Positions 23,861-32,364 of a DNA stretch of 40,922 nucleotides are shown here, piece after piece. The stretch lies in contig CAMNDM010000034.1 of NCBI GenBank assembly GCA_946535435.1, positions 1 through 40,922 of the forward strand. Direction: 5' to 3'. The number at the start of each line of letters is the position of its first letter. The stretch's first letter is position 1. A model generated the notes under the pieces. That model ran no database searches. It saw only the letters and a program-made list of their open reading frames with translations, and was not told where the DNA came from. The stretch is from Physcocola sp002396385. GTDB lineage: Bacteria > Bacteroidota > Bacteroidia > Bacteroidales > Paludibacteraceae. The position numbers were made by a program, and so were the translations under genes.

Positions 23861-24640
23861 TTATTCTTTAGGCCCTCTTACAAGACCTCTAGTCGATTCC
23901 TTCACAAAAGAGGTGATTATTCTTTTCTCTTCGCAGTCGGGAATCTCGCTTTCAATCTTTTCTAGTGCGTGGGTCGTGTTCAACCCCGATTGGTAAAGAA
24001 TTCTATAGGTTTCTTGAATTCTTTCTATCTGTTCGTTATTAAACCCGCGTCTTTTAAGGCCTACAACATTCAACCCCATAAAGCAAACCGGTTCACGTCC
24101 GACAATGCAGTATGGAGGAATATCTTTACCAAGTCTTGTTCCTCCTTGCACCATTACGTGTTCTCCTATTCTAGAGAACTGGTGGACTAAAGAACCTCCA
24201 GAAAGGATGGCATAATCGTCGATAATAACTTCTCCTGCCACTTGCGATGCGTTTCCTACAATAATGTTGTTGGCTAGACGGCAGTCATGGGCTATGTGTG
24301 AATAGGCCATAATCAGACAATTGCTTCCAACTATTGTTTTTCCCTTTGAGGCGGTTCCGCGGTTTATTGTCGCACATTCGCGAATAGTGGTGTTGTCGCC
24401 TATTTCTGCGGTTGTTTCTTCTCCCACAAATTTCAAGTCTTGAGGAATGCCAGAAATGACCGCATTGGGAAAAATCCTGCAATTCTTACCTATTCGGGCT
24501 CCAGGAAGAATTGTCGCATGAGGCATAATAATTGTGCCGTCGCCGATTTCCACATTGTCGGCAATGGTAACAAATGAGCCTATTTGTACGTTTTCACCAA
24601 TTTTTGCACCTGGATCAATGCTTACAAATTGTTGGTTCAT
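23861..24640 (-). CDS. lpxA: UDP-N-acetylglucosamine acyltransferase LpxA
   Basis: 259 residues, a left-handed beta-helix built from hexapeptide repeats (IGENVQIGSFVTIADNVEIG and so on) over residues 8-190, with a helical C-terminal domain. The catalytic histidine is in AYSHIAHDC near residue 123. It transfers an R-3-hydroxyacyl chain from acyl-ACP to UDP-GlcNAc, the first step of lipid A synthesis. GIPQDLKF near 70 and the IRECATINRGT loop near 90 match LpxA rather than LpxD. It is the last gene of lpxD-lpxC/fabZ-lpxA, 11 nt after the preceding stop. The C-terminus ends at GLVRGPKE next to the terminator. Confidence 0.96.
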   Translation of the reverse strand: MNQQFVSIDPGAKIGENVQIGSFVTIADNVEIGDGTIIMPHATILPGARIGKNCRIFPNAVISGIPQDLKFVGEETTAEIGDNTTIRECATINRGTASKGKTIVGSNCLIMAYSHIAHDCRLANNIIVGNASQVAGEVIIDDYAILSGGSLVHQFSRIGEHVMVQGGTRLGKDIPPYCIVGREPVCFMGLNVVGLKRRGFNNEQIERIQETYRILYQSGLNTTHALEKIESEIPDCEEKRIITSFVKESTRGLVRGPKE

Positions 24641-24651
24641 ATCGGAAGGTG

Positions 24652-26034
24652 TTATTTATTCTTTGCTATTTGTGCAGTGAATTCTGCCTCTGAAATAATC
24701 TTGTCGCCTACGAAAGCGTATCCTTTCATTGTTGCGATGCCACGACGTACAGGAGTCATCAATACCAGTTTGAAGATAAGTGTATCGCCAGGAACCGCTT
24801 TGCTGCGGAATTTAACGTTGTCTATCTTCATGAAGTAAGTGGAGTAGTTCTCAGGATCGGGAACCGATTTCAATACAAGAATACCTCCGGTCTGTGCCAT
24901 CGCCTCTACTTGAAGAACACCTGGCATTACTGGCTCGTTAGGGAAGTGACCATTGAAGATTTCTTCATTTCCTGTCAAATTCTTAACGCCGATTACCATC
25001 TTCTCGTCGGCATACATTATCTTGTCAACCAACTGCATAGGGTAGCGGTGAGGCAACATTTTGCGGATTTGGTTGATGTCGTACTGTGGCTCGTCGTTCG
25101 GATCATATACCGGAACCATCGTTTCTTGACGACGGAGTTCTTTTCTTATTTTCTTTGTGAATTGTGCGTTTACTGTGTGACCAGGACAGGTGGCAATTAC
25201 GTGCCCTTTAATTGGGAAGCCGATTAATGCCAAGTCTCCTATCACGTCCAACAGCTTGTGTCGTGCACATTCGTTATCGTAGTTTAACGGTGTTTTGTTC
25301 AAATAGCCCAAATCGTTGATCTGGATATGCTCTTTTCCAAGAATATCAGCTATATGGTCAATGTTTGCTTGCTCGGTTTTCTGATCGTAAATTACAATCG
25401 CATTGTCAAGGTCGCCTCCCTTAATAAGGTTCGCCTGTAACAATTGCTCTATTTCGCGGACAAAGACGAAGGTCCTCGCGTTTGCTATTTCTGATGCGAA
25501 ATTATCTAAGTCATCCAAACTTGCGTATTGGTTGTTCAGTATAGGAGACGGATAAGATATGTGCACGTCGATGCTGAATTTATCGTCTGGCAAAATGACG
25601 ATAGAAGAACCGTCTTCATTCTTATGTTCTATGCGTTTCTTGACAACATAGTATTCTCTGTTCTCTTCTTGTTCTGCGACACCGACTTTTGCAATCTCTT
25701 CTATATAGAGTTTTGAACTGCCGTCGAGTATAGGGAACTCTGGTTGGTCTACTTGAATTAGACAGTTGTCTATTTTTGAAGCGTATAGCGCTGCCATCGC
25801 GTGTTCAATAGTGCTTACTCTTACACCATTTGACTCTATGACTGTGCCGCGTGAAGTTTCTTTAATATATTCTGCTAGAGCCGATATAACGGGTTGTCCG
25901 TCAATGTCTGTTCTTTGAATCTGGTAACCAGTGTTAGCTTCTGCTGGGTTGAAGGTTACAGTCGATACTAATCCTGTATGTAATGCTTTTCCTTTAAGGG
26001 TAAATGAACCTTTTAGTGTTGTTTGTTTATCCAT
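24652..26034 (-). CDS. Bifunctional LpxC deacetylase / FabZ dehydratase fusion
   Basis: 460 residues. Residues 1 to about 305 are LpxC: STIEHAMAALY near residue 75 and HKLLDVIGDLALIG near 235 provide the zinc ligands, and the later GHTVNAQF histidine is present. Residues about 318-460 are FabZ: MLPHRYPMQLVDKI near 325, with the active-site His, and GHFPNEPVMPGVLQVEAMAQ near 365, with the Glu. The fusion joins the committed lipid A step (deacetylation of UDP-3-O-acyl-GlcNAc) with dehydration of 3-hydroxyacyl-ACP, which competes for the same acyl pool. This fusion is known throughout Bacteroidetes and is a good lineage marker. Spacing is 14 nt from lpxD and 11 nt to lpxA. Confidence 0.96.
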   Translation of the reverse strand: MDKQTTLKGSFTLKGKALHTGLVSTVTFNPAEANTGYQIQRTDIDGQPVISALAEYIKETSRGTVIESNGVRVSTIEHAMAALYASKIDNCLIQVDQPEFPILDGSSKLYIEEIAKVGVAEQEENREYYVVKKRIEHKNEDGSSIVILPDDKFSIDVHISYPSPILNNQYASLDDLDNFASEIANARTFVFVREIEQLLQANLIKGGDLDNAIVIYDQKTEQANIDHIADILGKEHIQINDLGYLNKTPLNYDNECARHKLLDVIGDLALIGFPIKGHVIATCPGHTVNAQFTKKIRKELRRQETMVPVYDPNDEPQYDINQIRKMLPHRYPMQLVDKIMYADEKMVIGVKNLTGNEEIFNGHFPNEPVMPGVLQVEAMAQTGGILVLKSVPDPENYSTYFMKIDNVKFRSKAVPGDTLIFKLVLMTPVRRGIATMKGYAFVGDKIISEAEFTAQIAKNK

Positions 26035-26048
26035 AGGGGTTATACTTG

Positions 26049-27101
26049 TTAATCTTTTTTTAGTTGTTTTTTGAGTTCGGCAATCTCGTTTTTCAAATCT
26101 CTCATTTCTTTAACTATGTTTGGCAGGTCTTTGAAGTGGATGAAAGAACGCTTGAATTGGGCAGATGGTAATGCTGGCGCACCTTCCCATGAGCAAGGTT
26201 CTGTTGTGTTTTTCATCATAGCTGCCCTTGCGGCCATAATTGTACCGTCGCCTATCCGTAGATGGCCTACAATTCCGCTTTGACCTCCGAACATGCACCT
26301 CTTGCCGATTTCTGTCGACCCTGCAATTCCAACTTGTGCTGCCATAACAGTGTTCTCTCCTACTGTTACATTGTGGGCAATTTGGATAAGGTTGTCGAGT
26401 TTGACTCCTTTCTTTAGTGTTGTATGACCATCCATTGAAGAACGGTCGATACAGGTGTTTGAGCCAATTTCTACATCATCTTCTATGACTACGTTGCCCA
26501 ATTGAGGTATTTTATGGTATATACCTTTTTCGTCTGGTGCGAATCCAAAGCCATCGGAACCTATAACGGCTCCCGAATGAATGATGACATTATTGCCTAT
26601 TACGCAGTTTTTGTACACTTTGACTCCACTATACAGAGTTACGTTGTCACCAATTACAACGTTGTCTCCAACGTATACTTGTGGATATATTTGAACGCCT
26701 TTTCCTATCTTTACATTTTCTCCGATAACGGCATAGGCACCAATATAAGCATCTTCGCCAATAACTGCATTCTCTGGTATAACCGCAAGACTATCTATCC
26801 CTTTTTTCTTTGGATTCATTACGGTGTCTGCCAATTCTAAGAGGGCTGCCAGTGCCGAGTATGAATTCTTTACTCGTATAAGGGTTGTTGGTATGGCCTG
26901 TTTCGGACTGAAACTATCGTTGACCAAAACTACACTTGCTTTGGTTTTGTATATATATTCTTCGTATTTCGGATTCGAAAGAAAAGTGAGTGTTCCTGGT
27001 ACTCCAGCTTCAATTTTTGAAAAACTCGATACTTTTACCGTTCCGTCTCCTTCTACTTTTCCTTGAAGAAATTCGGCTATTTGCTGCGCTGTGAACTCCA
27101 T
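26049..27101 (-). CDS. lpxD: UDP-3-O-(3-hydroxyacyl)glucosamine N-acyltransferase LpxD
   Basis: 350 residues. The N-terminal uridine-binding domain (MEFTAQQIAEFLQGKVEGDG, to about 105) is followed by a long left-handed hexapeptide beta-helix to about 310 and a C-terminal helical coil (KEMRDLKNEIAELKKQLKKD). The catalytic His is in IQIAHNVTVGENTV near residue 240. It adds the second acyl chain during lipid A synthesis. The ATG at 27101 is chosen over one at 27143, because the -7 promoter box lies at 27141-27148. It leads the operon lpxD-lpxC/fabZ-lpxA. Confidence 0.95.
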   Translation of the reverse strand: MEFTAQQIAEFLQGKVEGDGTVKVSSFSKIEAGVPGTLTFLSNPKYEEYIYKTKASVVLVNDSFSPKQAIPTTLIRVKNSYSALAALLELADTVMNPKKKGIDSLAVIPENAVIGEDAYIGAYAVIGENVKIGKGVQIYPQVYVGDNVVIGDNVTLYSGVKVYKNCVIGNNVIIHSGAVIGSDGFGFAPDEKGIYHKIPQLGNVVIEDDVEIGSNTCIDRSSMDGHTTLKKGVKLDNLIQIAHNVTVGENTVMAAQVGIAGSTEIGKRCMFGGQSGIVGHLRIGDGTIMAARAAMMKNTTEPCSWEGAPALPSAQFKRSFIHFKDLPNIVKEMRDLKNEIAELKKQLKKD

Positions 27102-27140
27102 ATGTATTGTTTTAGTTAGGGATTGAAACCCTATATCGTA

Positions 27141-27148
27141 CAAAGATA
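27141..27148 (-). promoter_or_regulatory. -7 box of the lpx operon
   Basis: TATCTTTG on the minus strand matches the -7 consensus and gives a leader of about 36 nt before lpxD. No convincing -33 at 19-20 nt. Confidence 0.5.
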
Positions 27149-27224
27149 GGACAAATTGAGGTAGAAAAGAACTTTTTTATACAATACTTGCATTCCAAGT
27201 GGGATATTCTTTTGAAATATGTGT

Positions 27225-28478
27225 TTATATGGATATTGTATTGTTGAAATTGTAGTAACAGAAGTAGTATTTTTTTTCAACTCCTTTTGTTAGTTGCGAG
27301 ATGTCTAATATTTCTGTTACCTCTGCTATGTCTTTTACTTCTCCGTTTGGATACAGAATATAGATTGGACTGTTGTTGTTCTTGTGAGAATAGGTGTTTG
27401 TTGATACAGTTACTTCTGAGTAGAAGTAATGTGCCTCTTCTTTCGGAATGCCCAGTTTGGCTACATATTCTTGTTCCAGAAACTCAATGGTTGCTTTGTC
27501 CATTGGCTTTTGACCGATGATTACTTTGAATAGGTGTCGGTTGCTTACACATGAACTGAGTATTGCTAATACTTTGTCGGCATTGTTTTGCCAAGCTTTC
27601 GCAACACTTATTATATCGGAATCGTCGAATTTTACATAATTCTGTAATGCCTCACCCTTGTTTGCAAAGTCTTCGAATGTGGCAGTGTGCTTTAGAAAGT
27701 ATCTGAACCATTGCGGACATTCGAGTTCAATGCCGGCTTTAGTTAAGTCTTTTGCCCTTTTCAGTAAATTAATCAGTACACGCTCGGCTGCTACCGATGT
27801 TTTGTGGTAGTAGACTTGCCAATACATTATTCGTCTGGCGATTAGGAATTTCTCGATCGAATAAATACCTTTGGCCTCAACGCACAAATTGTCGTTCCAA
27901 ACGTTCAACATTTTTATGATGCGTTCTGTTCCTACTGCTCCCTCTACAACACCTGTAAAGAAACTGTCGCGTATCAGGTAGTCCAAACGATCCATGTCTA
28001 GTTGGCTTGAGACTAGCTGGTGGAGGAACTTTTTAGGGTGCTTGTCTTGATAAATGGATATGCACATATCAAGTTTACCGTTGAACTCCCGATTAAGTTG
28101 TCGCATTATTTCAAGTGAAATATCCTCGTGGGTGACTCCTTGTGTGAAAAGGTGTTCCAAAACATGCGAGAATGGTGCGTGGCCAATGTCGTGGAGTAGT
28201 ATGGTGGCCAACACGGCTTCTGCCTCCTCGTCTGTAATGACGTTCCCTTTGCCTTTTAGCTGGCCGATTGCCTCGTTCATCAGGTGCATGGCTCCCAATG
28301 AATGAAGGAAACGGGAATGTTGTGCTCCTGGGTATACCATAAACGACATTCCTAGCTGGCGTATACGGTTAAGGCGTTGGAAGTAGGGGTGTTGTATTAT
28401 GTCATATAGAAATTCAGAAGGAATAGAGACAAATCCTAAAACTGGATCATTTATGATTTTCTTCTTGTTTTGTTCCAT
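27225..28478 (-). CDS. HD-domain phosphohydrolase (dNTPase/YdhJ-like)
   Basis: 417 residues. The HD metal site is complete: QHSRFLHSLG (His, about 52), LLHDIGHAPFSHVLEH (HD pair, about 95) and LDMDRLDYLIRDS (Asp, about 160). The architecture matches the stand-alone HD superfamily hydrolases related to dGTP triphosphohydrolases and SAMHD1. The natural substrate of this Bacteroidetes branch is not established; dNTPs are likely. The ATG at 28478 is 13 nt after the pyrF stop, so it ends the porin-SBP-pyrF-HD operon. No recognisable intrinsic terminator follows in the 27149-27224 gap. Confidence 0.88.
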   Translation of the reverse strand: MEQNKKKIINDPVLGFVSIPSEFLYDIIQHPYFQRLNRIRQLGMSFMVYPGAQHSRFLHSLGAMHLMNEAIGQLKGKGNVITDEEAEAVLATILLHDIGHAPFSHVLEHLFTQGVTHEDISLEIMRQLNREFNGKLDMCISIYQDKHPKKFLHQLVSSQLDMDRLDYLIRDSFFTGVVEGAVGTERIIKMLNVWNDNLCVEAKGIYSIEKFLIARRIMYWQVYYHKTSVAAERVLINLLKRAKDLTKAGIELECPQWFRYFLKHTATFEDFANKGEALQNYVKFDDSDIISVAKAWQNNADKVLAILSSCVSNRHLFKVIIGQKPMDKATIEFLEQEYVAKLGIPKEEAHYFYSEVTVSTNTYSHKNNNSPIYILYPNGEVKDIAEVTEILDISQLTKGVEKKYYFCYYNFNNTISI

Positions 28479-28491
28479 CTGAATTCTTTTG

Positions 28492-29337
28492 TTAAATCAT
28501 TCCTCTTTCCTTTAAGCAGGCTGCCATTTGTTTCTGAAGTTCCAACGCCGACTCTCTGGCGGCTTGTGCGAAATCTTCCCCGTGGCTTGCGTAGATAATT
28601 CCTCGTGAACTGTTCACCAGTAGACCGCATTGGTCGTTCATGCCATATTTTACCACTTCTTCCAAACTTCCGCCTTGGGCGCCAATGCCTGGTACGAGAA
28701 GAAAGTTGTCTGGAACTATTTTTCTGATGTCTGACAGCATGTTGGCTTTTGTCGCACCTACCACATACATCAACTTGTCGGCATCGCCCCAGTTTTTCGA
28801 AGTTTTAAGCACTTTCTCAAATAGCTTTTCTCCTTTGGGGTCTTCTGTGAACTGGAAATCGAAGGCGCCTTTGTTTGAGGTTAGAGCCAAAAGTGTTACA
28901 TATTTGCCGTCGTAGTTCAGGAATGGACTGACCGAATCTTCTCCCATATAGGGTGCTACGGTTACTGTATCAAAATCCATTGCCTCAAAGAATGTACGCG
29001 CATACATTGCCGAAGTGTTGCCGATATCGCCGCGTTTTGCGTCGGCTATGATGAATTTGTCGGGATAGTTCGAACGGATATATTCTACAGTTTGGTCTAA
29101 TATTTCCCATCCGTGGAATCCCAAACATTCATAGAAAGCAATGTTGGGTTTGTAAGCAACACACAGGTCGGCTGTTGCGTCAATTATCTCTTTGTTGAAG
29201 AACAAAATGGGGTCGTAGTCGCTGCTGTTGCAGTTGTTGAATAGATATTCTGGTATTTTGGTCGCGTCGGTGTCGAGTCCTACGCAGAGAAAAGACTGGG
29301 TCTTCTTGATGTTTTCGAATAATTCTTCTCTTGTCAT
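28492..29337 (-). CDS. pyrF: Orotidine 5'-phosphate decarboxylase, type 2
   Basis: 281 residues, matching the longer type 2 class of OMP decarboxylase. The active-site signature DAKRGDIGNTSAMYA lies near residue 97. FLCVGLDTD at the N-terminus and LLVPGIGAQGG near 215 form the rest of the barrel site. It makes UMP from OMP, the last step of pyrimidine synthesis. The start at 29337 (MTREELFENI) is 13 nt after the solute-binding lipoprotein gene. Placing it between a transport lipoprotein and an HD nucleotide hydrolase hints at a nucleotide theme for the operon, but other pyr genes are absent. Confidence 0.95.
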   Translation of the reverse strand: MTREELFENIKKTQSFLCVGLDTDATKIPEYLFNNCNSSDYDPILFFNKEIIDATADLCVAYKPNIAFYECLGFHGWEILDQTVEYIRSNYPDKFIIADAKRGDIGNTSAMYARTFFEAMDFDTVTVAPYMGEDSVSPFLNYDGKYVTLLALTSNKGAFDFQFTEDPKGEKLFEKVLKTSKNWGDADKLMYVVGATKANMLSDIRKIVPDNFLLVPGIGAQGGSLEEVVKYGMNDQCGLLVNSSRGIIYASHGEDFAQAARESALELQKQMAACLKERGMI

Positions 29338-29350
29338 ATTCGTATGTTTT

Positions 29351-30133
29351 TTATTTGAAATACTTTTCTGAGTTTGCGTCTATCCAGTTGTTGACTTCCT
29401 GTAGCAGTTTTTCTGATCTTTTGTTGAGCGCCCAGGCCTGCATCTGTGAAAAACTGATGGCTGTGTTATAGTCGAGTTGTGGATACTTGTTTCCAATACG
29501 TTTTACCAAATTGTAATTACAAACTGTGTAATCTAAATCTCCCTTCGCCACTAATATAATTAGCTGTTCGCTTTGGTAATTGTCTATTTCGTCAATTTGA
29601 ATGGTATCTCCTATTTCTTGGGCAAGATTCTTCAATCGTGCTATGTAAGGCGAATTCTTGGGCATTGATATGTGGTGCCCTGGCAATTCAAGCTGGCTTT
29701 TGATGTAGGGAACATTCTGGTCGGCTGCATTACGCTTCCTTTGGACCAGAACCTGCTTGTCTAGGCATATAGGGGATGTGAATTGTACCGATTCTTTCAA
29801 TTCCGTTGTTACTGGTATAAGTCTCGCTACTAAATCGTATTTACCTTTTTTCAGCCCTTCAATACAGAGGTCTATGTCTGCTTCCATCTCAATTTCTGCC
29901 TTTACGCCCATATGGTTGCATAAGGCGTTGACCATCTCATATTGAACGCCTGTCACGGAGTCCTTTTTATGGTAATAGCCTAGGGGGTTGTAACCCATTG
30001 CAACTCTGAGGACACCCTCTTCCTTTATGTCGTTCAAGTCTCTTACCCCATTGTTGCACGATGGTAGCATAAAGGCTAAAAGCATACAAACCGCAAGCTT
30101 TGCTAACATTAGGTGTCGGATTGTCTTTTTCAT
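29351..30133 (-). CDS. Solute-binding lipoprotein (SBP family 3 fold)
   Basis: 260 residues. The signal peptide ends in a lipobox LPSC with Cys26. The mature protein is a single family 3 binding domain: GVLRVAMGYNPLGYYHK near 37, VQYEMVNALCNHMG near 62, YDLVARLIPVTTEL near 95 and the second-lobe QLIILVAKGDLDYTVCN near 195. This fold normally binds amino acids, but no ABC permease or ATPase lies nearby. It also resembles the N-terminal domain of MltF, though the lytic transglycosylase domain is missing. It starts 12 nt after the porin gene, so the two are in one operon and may handle the same ligand. The ligand is unknown. Confidence 0.82.
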   Translation of the reverse strand: MKKTIRHLMLAKLAVCMLLAFMLPSCNNGVRDLNDIKEEGVLRVAMGYNPLGYYHKKDSVTGVQYEMVNALCNHMGVKAEIEMEADIDLCIEGLKKGKYDLVARLIPVTTELKESVQFTSPICLDKQVLVQRKRNAADQNVPYIKSQLELPGHHISMPKNSPYIARLKNLAQEIGDTIQIDEIDNYQSEQLIILVAKGDLDYTVCNYNLVKRIGNKYPQLDYNTAISFSQMQAWALNKRSEKLLQEVNNWIDANSEKYFK

Positions 30134-30145
30134 CTAAATAATCTT

Positions 30146-32239
30146 TTAGTTTCTAAAATTAACCGATACGCCAAACTTTAAGTAGTTTGGTTCCAATGCG
30201 TAACCTGGGGTTATCAGATAGTTATTGTTGTTGCTCCAAATATGGTTGATATGGCTGTATTGGACAAATAATCTGAATGTTTTCAGGTGCATACTCAGGT
30301 AGGCATCATAGAATGGGTATCCTCCAAGTTTTTCTTGATTTTGGGCATAGAACATTCCTGTCGCTGGCAGATACGCCGCAGCATAATACTTGCTATTGTA
30401 GCGCATATCGACTCCTAGTTGAAGCGTTAGCACTTTGAAAAGCGGATTTGTCTTTAAATACAAGTTCGAGAACAAGCAGAGGGCTGGTAGATCAAGCACT
30501 TCGTTCCTCGCATTTGTGAATTGGAATGTGAGCTCGTTGTCGAAGTGAAGATACCATATTTTCAACAGTTCGTTCACTGTTATGCGGGTGATAGATAGGT
30601 TAGAACCCTCTTGTTCTGGCACTCCTTTTGTCCCAAAATAAACGTAATCGTTTAGGGTCGTCTCGTTTGCTTTTATTGTCAGTCCGACTTCTGGAGCGAT
30701 TTTAGCAAGAAGTGAAGAGTCTTCTTGGTATAGATAAATTTTTTCTGCTCCTATGCTTCCCTCTATAATGGTGCGCTTTTTATTGTCGAAGTTGTTGTCC
30801 CATTGAATCCTGTTCCCTAAATAATGCTCTTCCAGGTAGTCGGGACAGTATTGTTCGTGAGATGCGTTTGCTTTTATGGCGAATTGGTGTCTGCCGATAT
30901 TAAACTTCGATTTTATGTCGGCATTCAAAGCAAATGTACCCCCTGTTTCTTTTTCGTCTTTAAAGAAGTATTCCCCGTTAAAATTAAATTGCAGGTGTTC
31001 TCCTTTTCTTTTCGAGATATTTGCACCCAGACCAACTTTGGTTTTGGTTGTCGTTGACCATACTTCCTCGCCTTTTCTTCCAAGGGTGTCTGCCCCGAAT
31101 TTATTTATAGCAATGTTCTGCGGGTTGTTTGATAAATAATTGTTTATATGGTCGATTTGGCCGTATTGTTTCTGCGTATAGGTCAGGTAACCAGCAACTC
31201 CGAATTTTCCAATTGTGTTGAACTCCTCGTTCAATGACAGGCCAATTGTGTGTGTCATTTCCCAATAGTGGAGCGAGTCAACTGTGGTTTTGTTGTTGAT
31301 ATAGTGATTGTTACCTATTCCTATTTTATTGTATAGGCTATCGGAATACATTCCTCCGTTTATGCCGATCTCATCTTCTTTATATCTTTTGTAATCAGCT
31401 TCGTTTCTGAATGTATAAATAAGAGAAGACACCGGTATGAACGTTGTGGTTGTTGAGTCTTCCGTTACGTTTATGGTCTTGTCGTATCCGAAATGGAACT
31501 TATAGTTGAGAAATGCGTTCCAGTTTACCAGTTTTGAGGTTACGTCGTTGTTAAAAACGGTCTGGATGTTATACGCGTCAAGTTTCCCGTAATTTTTTGG
31601 ATCGGTAATTTGACCAATTTCATAGAAACCACCATTTTCCATTGCCCTATAACCGTTTAGCGATATGTTGGCCATTAATTCGTGGTGGCGGTGTATGTAA
31701 CTGCCGAAGAAACCGGCATTATAGTTTTTGGTAGACTGGTTGTCGTATGAACCGTAGTTGTTCTGCCATTTTCCGTACATTCCCATATTAAAATGGGGAT
31801 TGATATTTACTGAAAATATTCCGGAAATATGCTGCTGCTTCCTGTTTGTCAAACCTCCGCTATAATAGGAGATATTGGCATACGGTACCTTTGTGTTGTA
31901 ATACTGGATGTCTTCTGGTGCTGTGTAATAGAGTGAGTATGGTTCGAAAAAGATGAAGTTTGAACGCCGCACTCTGTCGCTGAAGATTTTAGATGTGCTT
32001 GCTGTTCCTATATTACCTAAACTTTGAAAGGCGATGGTTCTTTTGAACGCAATGTCGTTTGTCCGGAAGTAGTCGACTGTGGTGTCTAAGGTTGAGGGTG
32101 TTGTCAAGCCTAGCGGACCTTGGGCCTGCCAGACCTCTATTTCTTTGCCTTTCTTCTCTTTTTGGACTGATTCTGTTCCAGAACCAAAAACCGAAATAAC
32201 GGTAAAAAGAGTAACTATTGTGAGGAATATTCTTTTCAT
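30146..32239 (-). CDS. Putative outer-membrane porin (Porin_10-like)
   Basis: 697 residues. Signal peptide MKRIFLTIVTLFTVISVFG (cleavage near 20) followed by a short linker and a large beta-barrel. NIFFEPYSLYY-type and ISYYSGGLTNRKQQHI motifs near 110-145, many alternating aromatic strands and a terminal aromatic-rich strand ending FGVSVNFRN support an outer-membrane barrel. The overall pattern fits the Bacteroidetes putative-porin family. The ATG at 32239 is chosen because the signal peptide starts there; a further-upstream in-frame start would precede the promoter box. The gene heads the porin-SBP-pyrF-HD operon. Its transported substrate cannot be inferred. Confidence 0.85.
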   Translation of the reverse strand: MKRIFLTIVTLFTVISVFGSGTESVQKEKKGKEIEVWQAQGPLGLTTPSTLDTTVDYFRTNDIAFKRTIAFQSLGNIGTASTSKIFSDRVRRSNFIFFEPYSLYYTAPEDIQYYNTKVPYANISYYSGGLTNRKQQHISGIFSVNINPHFNMGMYGKWQNNYGSYDNQSTKNYNAGFFGSYIHRHHELMANISLNGYRAMENGGFYEIGQITDPKNYGKLDAYNIQTVFNNDVTSKLVNWNAFLNYKFHFGYDKTINVTEDSTTTTFIPVSSLIYTFRNEADYKRYKEDEIGINGGMYSDSLYNKIGIGNNHYINNKTTVDSLHYWEMTHTIGLSLNEEFNTIGKFGVAGYLTYTQKQYGQIDHINNYLSNNPQNIAINKFGADTLGRKGEEVWSTTTKTKVGLGANISKRKGEHLQFNFNGEYFFKDEKETGGTFALNADIKSKFNIGRHQFAIKANASHEQYCPDYLEEHYLGNRIQWDNNFDNKKRTIIEGSIGAEKIYLYQEDSSLLAKIAPEVGLTIKANETTLNDYVYFGTKGVPEQEGSNLSITRITVNELLKIWYLHFDNELTFQFTNARNEVLDLPALCLFSNLYLKTNPLFKVLTLQLGVDMRYNSKYYAAAYLPATGMFYAQNQEKLGGYPFYDAYLSMHLKTFRLFVQYSHINHIWSNNNNYLITPGYALEPNYLKFGVSVNFRN

Positions 32240-32244
32240 TGGTG

Positions 32245-32275
32245 CAAAGATAAGCAAAGTATAAGGATTTTGAAA
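32245..32275 (-). promoter_or_regulatory. Promoter of the porin operon, almost leaderless
   Basis: On the minus strand TTTC (32272-32275) is followed after 19 nt by TATCTTTG (32245-32252), then CAAAC-like bases CACC (reading off 32244-32240, five bases) and the ATG at 32239. If the box is used in the normal way, the transcript begins within a few bases of the start codon. Confidence 0.6.
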
Positions 32276-32308
32276 GAATACAACATTTTGGTTTTGTTAA
32301 TCTCGCAA

Positions 32309-32349
32309 ACAAAAAAGAGAGGAAAAAACTTTTTGTTCTTTCCTCTCTT
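32309..32349 (-). terminator. Intrinsic terminator of rpoD
   Basis: AAGAGAGGAAA (32315-32325) pairs with TTTCCTCTCTT (32339-32349) around a 13-nt loop. On the minus strand it follows the rpoD stop by 16 nt and ends in a TTTTTTGTTT tract. Confidence 0.88.
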
Positions 32350-32364
32350 CTTTTTCTTATAAAT

